Below, in pieces: positions 1-7,900 of a stretch of 34,436 nucleotides of DNA (the first letter of the stretch is position 1; each line of letters opens with the position of its first letter). The DNA lies in NCBI GenBank assembly GCA_964472265.1, contig CAYYJO010000016.1, positions 1 through 34,436 on the forward strand, in the 5' to 3' direction. The position numbers were made by a program, and so were the translations under genes. This DNA comes from JAGNLA01 sp964472265 (GTDB taxonomy: Bacteria; Caldisericota; Caldisericia; JAAYUI01). Below the pieces are notes generated by a model. That model saw nothing but the letters and a program-made list of their open reading frames with translations, was not told where the DNA came from and did no database searches.

Positions 1-1
1 C

Positions 2-3000
2 GCAACTGATGGCAGCAAGCTTATCATTGCTGATTCTGCCAATTGCAGGGTGCAGATGCTCAACGTCAAAGACGGTTCATACGTCAGGCAGTTCGGATAC
101 AAGGGCAAAGGCCCTGGCATGCTCTACTTCCCGTCAGATGTAGCCTTCGACGTTACAGGCAGAATCTACGTTTCAGACACATACAACGACAGCATGGTAG
201 TTTTTGAAACCATATCAAAGAGAGTCTGGGACTTCGGTCGCTCAGGTGGCCCGCTTCGCTGTATGTTCTTCACAAAGTCAGGCGTGGAAAACGAAGACCC
301 GAAAGATACTGACAGGATCAACGCCTACGGCTTCTACACTTTCCCACAGGGCATAGTCTGCGACGGCAACTTCGCCTACCTTGCGGACACAGGAAACTCA
401 AGAGTGCAGAAGGTTCCGTTCTCAACAGTGTTTGTTCTCCCAAGAATTGACACTGACAACTTCGTCTCAACCGTTAACGGCAAAGAAAGACCAAACCCAA
501 CAGTATGGTTCACAGTTGCCCCTCGCTATCTAGATTTTGGCGCAATGCAGGTTGGCACTTCAGCCGAAAAACGCGTTGAAATCAGGAACTGGACAGGCGG
601 CGTCCTCTCAGGAAACGTCGAAGTCGACTCCAGCACACCATTCCTCACCGTCGACCCAAGGAGCTTTGTGGGCGACGTTATCGTTCTCACCGTCAAGGTC
701 GACACTACAGGTATGACAGCCGGTCAGCCCGTTGAAGGAACCATTATCATCACAACAAACAAGGGTTCAAAGACAATCCTTGTGAAAGTCCTTCCAACAG
801 ACCAGCCAGGTTTCACCTTTAGCTCATCCACACCGCTTTTCTTCAAGCTGGGATGCAACGAACCGTCATCAACCGAAATCGTTATTGAGACACAAAACGG
901 TTTTGACAGACCGGTTTCATGCGACTACAGAAAGCCGCAGAGATTCTGCGTTCTTCCAGAAGGCCTCGAAGTTGCAAACGTTGACTGCAAGGGTTTCGAA
1001 CTCAACGGCGTCAACTTCGAATTCAAGCCAGGAACAGTCAAAGTCCTTGAAGACAACAGGACAGAGCTTCGCCTCACCCCAAAGAGCGGCTCACTGATCA
1101 TCCCTGGGATCTACGAAATCGAAATCATCCTCAAATCAACATCATCTGCCAACAAGGAAGTTCTGCTCACCGTCATCCTTCTCGTCGATCCATGCTTCTG
1201 GCCAGGCAGCCCAATTCAGAACCTGTCAAAGACCGAAGTGGCCGACAAACTCGTACCGCAGACCCTCCTGACAGAAACCTTCACAGCCGTCTGGTGCCAG
1301 TACTGCCCTTACCACAGGGAAGCACAGTACAGGGCATGGGAAGAATACGGCCCAAGGCACATCATCCCAATCGCTTACTACGCCGATGCACCTGGCGACA
1401 ACTCAGGCATGACTCAGGAAGAGCACCACTGCAGGTACCGCTGGTACACCAAGGAAGGTCTCCCGACAACCGTTTATAACGGAACCTGGAACTTCTCCGA
1501 GGGTGATGGCCCGATGGAAAGGCAGAAACCGCCACCAGACAGACTCCCGGATCGCAAAATGTCCGGAACCACCTACAGCTACTGGCGTTTCATGCACAGA
1601 CTTGAAAGCTACAGACACATTGTCACACCGGTTTACATGTTCCTTGAAGCAAAATCGCTTGGTCCAAAGGAAGGCACAGCAGATGTAGAAATCGTTGTCC
1701 TTCAGGATCTTTCCTCAACCTACAAGGATGCGCACGTCTACTTCACCCTCATCGAAAATAACATCCTCTTCCCTGCAACAAACGGCGAAGAAGAACACTC
1801 CCTTACAGTCATGAAGATGCTCCACGACAAGGACGACCCGATACCAGAAGACAAGGGCTGCCTTGGCGAAAAGGAAATCCTCAACCTCCAGGAAGGCATC
1901 ATCAAAAAGTCAATCACGTTCAAGTGGCCGTGGGTTGGCAGAGCACCGTACGACTGGCAGACGATCATAAAGAACTGCATCCTTGTTTCATGGGTTCAGG
2001 ACAACACAAAAAAGAACGTTCTCCAGACAACATACGTTGACCTTGGGCAGCCGATTGTAAACAGATTCCTCCTCTCAAAGGCCGACGGCAAGAACGGTTC
2101 AGTCCAGGCAGGATCAAGAGCCGATTTCAGATACAACCTCACAAATATCGGCAACTACAAGGGTTCATACAAACTCAACTTCTCACACGTTGAAGGCCAG
2201 GCATGGGACTACCAGATCCTCGTTGACAGCGTTCCACAAACTCTCGACAACCCGATCGACCTTGCACCAATGAAGACAGCACAAATCGAACTCAGAATCA
2301 ATGTCCCGCCAGACACGGCAGAAAACACCGAGAGCAGATTCAGACTCATGGTCGAAGAGTTCGCCTCTGGAGAGCGTGAACTTCAGAGCCTCAACCTCAT
2401 GGTTGAACCGGCAAAACCACCATCATTTGAAGTGGCAAACACCCAGTCGCTCATCGAAGTTGAACCGGACGGCGAATCCTCATTTGACGTAACGGTCAAC
2501 CCGATCAACGAATACAACAACCCTGTTTCACTCGAACTCTCGCAGGAATCCTCAAAGAATTTCTCAGCAACATTCGACCCTCCAAACGGCATCCCGCCAT
2601 TTGAATGCAAGATCACAGTCAGAGCCAACAACAACCTCGAATACCTTGAAAGCGGTTACAAGCTCACATTCGTGGCCAAGGGATCAGACCAGAAGGGCGA
2701 CAAGATCGAAAAGACCTTCGACGTCAAGGCAATGGCAAAATCACTCAAACTCTGGCTTAAGCCCGACAGGAAGATGATCACCTCTTGCGCCATGAACAAG
2801 ATTTGCCAGCAGACAGAAGTCAAAATAATGATCTCTGGCGACATCGCAGTCAAAGAGGCAAGATTTGACCTCGTATACAACGACAAGTACCTTGAATACA
2901 CAATGATCGGCAAGGGCAATCTCTTCCAGAAAAACGGCGGATCACCGACATTCGAACCGGTCATCAAGCCAGGCAGGATCAGCCTCGCAATCAGAAGAGA

Positions 3001-4270
3001 AGACAAGGCCGTTTCCCCAGCCGAAGATGACTACATGTGCTCAGTCACCTTCAAGGCATCAACAGACAAGCTTGAAATTGACAATGTCAGAATTGCCCTC
3101 GAAAACGTCCAGCTTTTTGGCGACAAGGGCAACAAGATTCTTGTTTTGACCGAAGACACGTCTCTCTCAGTCAGAAAGAACGCACTCCCACCAGTGGTTC
3201 ACCTCTATGCCCCAATCAAGCAGGATTCTCCGTGGCCGACCCCGGAAGAGCAGGCAAGGCGTAGGGAAATGAAGTACTACGTTGACAAAAAAGTCAACCA
3301 GAACTCAATCGAAGTCACAGGCAAGTGCGAATCAGCCGAAGGCGTAAGCCAGCTCACCCTCATGATCGGCAATGAACCGGTCACTCTTGCAGCTGACGGC
3401 ACCTTCTCCTACAACTACACGCTCAAGGAAGGGCCAAACAACATTATCATCATCGCCCAGAACTTCACCGGCGAAACCTCAGGCATCAGCTGCGTTGTGG
3501 CAAAAGACACAACCCCGCCAGACCTCTACATCAATCAGCCACAGGTCATCTCAATTGAGGGCAGCCTCAAGTACCAGATCTCAACTGGCGACAGAACCAT
3601 GACTTTCCTTGGCTACACAGACAAGGGATCAGTCCTCACCATCAACGACACCAAAATTCCGGTTCTCGAAGACACAACCGCACCGGCAGACGACTACACC
3701 AGATGGTATTTTAAAAATGACATCAACCTCAAAGAAGGCCTCAACAATATCGAAATCACAACCTGTGACGAGCTTGAAAACTGCAGATCACTGACATACG
3801 AAGTAACCTACGATCCAAAGCTCAAGGGCGGGGCTTCATCAAAGATCATCCTGCTCTGGCTCGAACAGACAACCATGATGGTCAACAACGACAAGGTTGT
3901 TCTCTCAACGCCGCCAACCACGGCCTCACCACCGCTCCCTGCTGACCTCAAGGGCAACACCTACATGCCAATCAAGCCAATCGCCGATGCACTGGGCGCC
4001 ACAGTCGGATGGGACAACGCAACAAAGAAAGTCACCATCAACCACACAATGCCAGACGGCAAAAAGAGGGTCATCGAACTGTGGATCGGCAAGAAGAATG
4101 CAAAGATCGATGGCGTTGACACCAAGATCGATGACAAGGGCAAGCTTTACCCGGCAATCGTCGCATCAAAAACAATGCTTCCGCTTCGCTTCGTTGCCAA
4201 CGCAATGGGCGCCAAGGTTGAATACGTTGCAGCCGAGAGAAAGATCATTCTCACCTATCCGGCTCCATGA
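2..4270 (+). CDS. Giant secreted NHL-propeller / thioredoxin-like / cohesin-like / stalk-domain protein (5' partial)
   Basis: The reading frame is open to the left edge, so the true start lies upstream; the first in-window ATG is at 50 and residues below count from it. The N-terminal ~140 residues look like NHL beta-propeller repeats (GKGPGMLYFPSDVAFD, then FPQGIVCDGNFAYLADTGNSR). An ASPM/hydin-like Ig module follows at ~155-245 (YLDFGAMQVGTSAEKRVEI). A thioredoxin-like segment carries a CQYC pair (Cys416, Cys419 after AVW) and a later GLPTTVYNG cis-Pro-like loop, as in Omp28-like proteins. Further Ig-like modules lead to a cohesin-like region (~905-1040), a glucodextranase-type Ig domain (~1150-1240) and a C-terminal copper-amine-oxidase-N-like stalk domain (~1262-1406; YMPIKPIADALGATVGWD, LPLRFVANAMGAKVEY). 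Export is inferred because the signal peptide would be outside the window. The gene is followed at once by a strong terminator. Function is unknown; a surface structural or redox-active role is inference. Confidence 0.85.
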   Translation, partial: ATDGSKLIIADSANCRVQMLNVKDGSYVRQFGYKGKGPGMLYFPSDVAFDVTGRIYVSDTYNDSMVVFETISKRVWDFGRSGGPLRCMFFTKSGVENEDPKDTDRINAYGFYTFPQGIVCDGNFAYLADTGNSRVQKVPFSTVFVLPRIDTDNFVSTVNGKERPNPTVWFTVAPRYLDFGAMQVGTSAEKRVEIRNWTGGVLSGNVEVDSSTPFLTVDPRSFVGDVIVLTVKVDTTGMTAGQPVEGTIIITTNKGSKTILVKVLPTDQPGFTFSSSTPLFFKLGCNEPSSTEIVIETQNGFDRPVSCDYRKPQRFCVLPEGLEVANVDCKGFELNGVNFEFKPGTVKVLEDNRTELRLTPKSGSLIIPGIYEIEIILKSTSSANKEVLLTVILLVDPCFWPGSPIQNLSKTEVADKLVPQTLLTETFTAVWCQYCPYHREAQYRAWEEYGPRHIIPIAYYADAPGDNSGMTQEEHHCRYRWYTKEGLPTTVYNGTWNFSEGDGPMERQKPPPDRLPDRKMSGTTYSYWRFMHRLESYRHIVTPVYMFLEAKSLGPKEGTADVEIVVLQDLSSTYKDAHVYFTLIENNILFPATNGEEEHSLTVMKMLHDKDDPIPEDKGCLGEKEILNLQEGIIKKSITFKWPWVGRAPYDWQTIIKNCILVSWVQDNTKKNVLQTTYVDLGQPIVNRFLLSKADGKNGSVQAGSRADFRYNLTNIGNYKGSYKLNFSHVEGQAWDYQILVDSVPQTLDNPIDLAPMKTAQIELRINVPPDTAENTESRFRLMVEEFASGERELQSLNLMVEPAKPPSFEVANTQSLIEVEPDGESSFDVTVNPINEYNNPVSLELSQESSKNFSATFDPPNGIPPFECKITVRANNNLEYLESGYKLTFVAKGSDQKGDKIEKTFDVKAMAKSLKLWLKPDRKMITSCAMNKICQQTEVKIMISGDIAVKEARFDLVYNDKYLEYTMIGKGNLFQKNGGSPTFEPVIKPGRISLAIRREDKAVSPAEDDYMCSVTFKASTDKLEIDNVRIALENVQLFGDKGNKILVLTEDTSLSVRKNALPPVVHLYAPIKQDSPWPTPEEQARRREMKYYVDKKVNQNSIEVTGKCESAEGVSQLTLMIGNEPVTLAADGTFSYNYTLKEGPNNIIIIAQNFTGETSGISCVVAKDTTPPDLYINQPQVISIEGSLKYQISTGDRTMTFLGYTDKGSVLTINDTKIPVLEDTTAPADDYTRWYFKNDINLKEGLNNIEITTCDELENCRSLTYEVTYDPKLKGGASSKIILLWLEQTTMMVNNDKVVLSTPPTTASPPLPADLKGNTYMPIKPIADALGATVGWDNATKKVTINHTMPDGKKRVIELWIGKKNAKIDGVDTKIDDKGKLYPAIVASKTMLPLRFVANAMGAKVEYVAAERKIILTYPAP

Positions 4271-4290
4271 TTTAGCCCCCCATCAACACA

Positions 4291-4319
4291 AAACCCCGGC
4301 TTTACCGCCGGGGTTTTTC
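4291..4319 (+). terminator. Rho-independent terminator of the giant stalk protein gene
   Basis: A perfect 9-bp GC-rich stem (AACCCCGGC at 4292-4300, GCCGGGGTT at 4307-4315) with a 6-nt loop is followed by a T run. It lies 21 bp after the stop codon at 4270. The A-rich left flank gives a short U tract on the other strand, so it may also serve the converging minus-strand gene ending at 4336. Confidence 0.93.
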
Positions 4320-4335
4320 TTTTATGGTAGATAAT

Positions 4336-4749
4336 TTATTTGTCTGTCCTGACAATTTTGAATTCCCCATTCTCAAGTCTTACAACTTCTATCCACGGAG
4401 GCAAGGGAGTATCCGGCAATGAATCCAGTCTGTCGCTTATTATATTCCCCAAATAGTCCAGGTAGATCATCCCGAGTTTGTCATTTGTCCAAAAAATCGA
4501 TATAAGCTTCCTTTTCTCAATCCTTTTGAATGCAAGCCAAATCCTTGCAAGTGAAATTCCAGTCTCCGGAAAAACGCATTTCCTGATTGCTCTTAAATCG
4601 TACCTTACACACCCCAAATCGTCGCAGAGTTGCGGCAGGAACAACAGCAACAGCCTTTCTGCCACCCCATGACCCAAGCCCTTCCGCTCAACGGCATCCA
4701 ATACTCTCCCAAACTCCCGTTTAAACATGGCAAAGCCAGATACTTCCAT
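4336..4749 (-). CDS. Hypothetical protein, 137 aa
   Basis: I do not recognise this family. It is a soluble basic protein without signal peptide or clear membrane segment. A TTG at 4755 is possible, but the ATG at 4749 is preferred because GGGAGG sits 7 nt before it. The stretch DLRAIRKCVFPETGISLARI followed by WLAFKRIEKRKL could form a helix-turn-helix-like fold, with a beta-wing-like segment in TNDKLGMIYLDYLGN; this is weak inference. It stands alone between two terminators, 4291-4319 and 4875-4905, so it is probably monocistronic. Codon use is more AT-rich than in the neighbouring giant gene, which could mean a different history. Confidence 0.65.
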   Translation of the reverse strand: MEVSGFAMFKREFGRVLDAVERKGLGHGVAERLLLLFLPQLCDDLGCVRYDLRAIRKCVFPETGISLARIWLAFKRIEKRKLISIFWTNDKLGMIYLDYLGNIISDRLDSLPDTPLPPWIEVVRLENGEFKIVRTDK

Positions 4750-4819
4750 AATCAAACCTCCCTCAAATGATTTGCCGGTATATCGGCCGACGCTTATGAT
4801 TGTGGCTCGATTTGTCAGT

Positions 4820-4847
4820 CATATAATTAAAAAAAAGGATAAGGCAA
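4820..4847 (-). promoter_or_regulatory. Possible sigma-70 promoter for the 137-aa gene
   Basis: On the minus strand TTGCCT (4842-4847) and TATATG (4820-4825) are spaced by 16 bp in an otherwise AT-rich tract upstream of the gene starting at 4749. Both boxes deviate from consensus, so this is only a candidate. Confidence 0.35.
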
Positions 4848-4874
4848 AAGCTTTAGCGTTCATCTGACATAAAC

Positions 4875-4905
4875 AAAAAGCCCCCGGTAACCGGGGGCTT
4901 TTTTT
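4875..4905 (-). terminator. Bidirectional rho-independent terminator
   Basis: A perfect stem of AAAAAGCCCCCGG (4875-4887) and CCGGGGGCTTTTT (4891-4903) with a TAA loop. It begins 14 bp past the stop of the 1804-aa secreted protein gene and reads as a terminator on the minus strand (U tract CTTTTTGTTT). On the plus strand it also ends in seven T residues. Confidence 0.93.
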
Positions 4906-4919
4906 GTGGGTTGGAAAAG

Positions 4920-7900
4920 TTATGGGATGATGGTGAAGGTAATCGGCTGTGTGTTGCTTGTCCAATTAACCGTGTTTACGGTTGCGCCATTAACAACGAT
5001 CTGCTTCCCGAAAATCTCTTCAACAAGTGTTCTCATTGGAATCATTGTTCTTCCAACGTTCTTTTTGTAGTTAGAACCAGCCTTGTTAGTATTTGAAACA
5101 ACTATTGGAGCACTTGGCATCGTTATCACTTTATCAGTTGGTGCACCGCCATTGGCTGGAAGTGTTGTTATCTGTGCAAGCTTTTCACCAATGACACAAG
5201 TGATGCTTACCATATCACCGTTACTCTTTGTGAACTTGATAGTTACATCTTTTACCGAACCATTGGCATTTTGCGTGTAAGAAACTGATCCGCCAAAGAG
5301 TTGTTCACCAAGGTCACGGAAACCAACCATTGTTGAGTTGCTTATGATATCGGTAACGGCGCTTAGGGTAACAATACTTGCCGTTCCACAGTTTTTGGTC
5401 AGCGTACCCTGTTGTGAACCAACACTTACAACAAAGATTCTTGGACAGGAACCAATGATTGTAAGTGTTTGTTCAATAACATTCTTGCCGGATGAGTTGT
5501 CCTTTGCCCTTATTACAATGGTGTTTGTTCCGCTGTTGATCTGGATTGTTGCAACATAGTTGCCGGCAGCGTTGAGGGTCGCAGGAATGCCATTGACCGT
5601 GACTTCTGAAATGCCGTTTGTATCCGAAGCCTTGATCTCAATCTGGTATGCCATTGACGTTGGAACCGATGTGCCGTTTGCCGGAGGATTGACGAGTGTT
5701 ATTGTCGGTGGCGTAACGTCTACGGCTTCAATGGTCACCTGAGCCATGCCTGAGAGGCCAAAGGCCTTTGCAATAACAGCTCCTGTTGAACCTGGTGTGC
5801 CGATTGCGATGAATGTTCCATTTGAAATTGTTCCAAGTGTTGGCGGCTGAACTTCCCATGTGAACGTCACATTGGATACCGGTGAGCCTGTTGAAGTGTA
5901 GGCAACTGCCGTGAAGGTCTGTACTGTTCCCTGGGCAAGTCTGACTACTGCCGGTGTAAGATCAATCCTTGTCACCTGAACAACATTTGCTACAGCTGAG
6001 GCAAACTTTGTGCCTGATTGAACGGTTATCACTGAGATGCCTGGCTGGGCAGCGATGAACAGACCAGTTGACGAGATTGTACCTGATGTTGGTGGGTTGA
6101 CTGACCATGTGAAGGGTGCGCCCTGAATTTCGTAGTTGTTCTTGTCGTAGGCTTTTGCTGTGAACTGGGTTGTTCCACCAATGTTCATCGTGACGCTTGC
6201 AGGGACGATTTCGATCCTGTCAATGTCTGAAGCTCTCTTGACTGTGATGGTTGCTGTTCCGCACATGCCTGCCGAGCAAGCCTTTACGGTTCCTGTGCCT
6301 TCGATGCTGCCGGCCGTGAATACACCATTTGCATCAAATGTACCGAGTGCTCCTGGCTCTACAGTCCAGGTGATCGGGGCATTCATCGGGTTGTTCATGC
6401 TGTCGTAAGCCTGTGCTGTAAACGTCTGCTGGCTACCGGTTGCGATGACTGCCGACTGTGGCGTAATCTGGATTCTGTCTGGTCTGGTCATGATCGAAAC
6501 AGTCGACATGCCTTCCTTGCCAGATGCCCTTGCATAAACATGGGCAGTCACACCTGGATCCATCGGAGCGGTGTAAAGACCATTCTGATTGATAGTTCCA
6601 AGGTCAGCCTGCCATGTAAAAGTGACGCCCGGGATTACAACGCCCTGTGCATCAAATGCCTGTGCAGTAAAGAGCTGCTGGCTGTTTGGAGTGAGTGCCA
6701 CTGTTGGTCCCGGTGTAACTACAATCTTGCCAATGGCAATTGCTGGGCCAGTGTTAATGTTGATGCATCTGCAAATTGATGGGTCGTCCTGAAGATAAAC
6801 CTTTACAACCGTAACACCTGCTGTTGCAGAGAGATTGAGAACAACCGAGGCTAGACCCTGATCGTTTGTCTGGACGAGGTTTGGTGAGCTGAATGCCGAC
6901 GGTGGGTTAACAGTTGAGACGATCTCAAACCTGACGTATGTATTCGGAAGTCCGTTTGAGTCAGCCATTAGCTGGGCAACAATTGAGGTTGCCTGGCCTG
7001 CTGTTGCGAGTGCGTCTTTGCAGGCGCATGGTGGATCGGTGTCAAGCTGTGGTGAAATCTGTGGTGAAATGATGTTGAGCTTTGCCGACTTGAGGTCTTT
7101 GTTGGCAATGATCTCGTATGGATCGGACAGAATTGGGGTTTGTTCCTGTGATGTCTGCACCCAAAGCTGGTAATTTCCAGCTTTTTCCGGGTTCCTGACA
7201 GCGCCTTTGCTTGAAGCACCGAACTGTCTTCCTGGCCTGTTAAGGGTCATGATGACATCTGGCGTTGTCGGGTCATTGTCCGGGTCTACGGCAACGTCAA
7301 CCGGTGTTGTGAAGACGATCTGCCAGCCATAGGCGCCACCGGTGATTCTGATCTGTGGGGCCGACCTGAGGGCGACAGCTCTGTAGATAGTGTAAGATTC
7401 CGGGATGACAGGGCTTGAGCACTGTGCCTGTGTAATGCCAGTTGAAATTGCCTCAACAAGTGATTCACCGGCGACTTCTTCAAAGGTATCGTAATCAGCG
7501 GTGATGATGTCGCCTTCCGTGACAACGTGCGCCGAGAAGACGATTTCACCGGTCTGGTAGTTGATTGTATAGTCCGAGCTTTCGCGAAGCAGGTACGGGT
7601 TCTTTGGATCGATCATTGGCGCTCTCCACAGTCTGAAGCAGTAGTTGAGCGGATCGATCTTTGGATCAACTGCCGGATAATGAAGCAGTTTTCCTATGCC
7701 TCTCTGTGTGTCCACATAGACATGCTCGTCCTTGTGGGCAACTGTCTTGCACGGATCGAGGTCTGAACCGAGTGCGGTCTTGCTTGGTGCATACTTGTAA
7801 TCGGCAAGAACGATTTCGTACGGTCTGAGTGCTCTTCTGAATCTGACCATGCCTGACGGGAGATCCATCTCATAGTCGGCGCAGTTGTATTCGACAAGCT

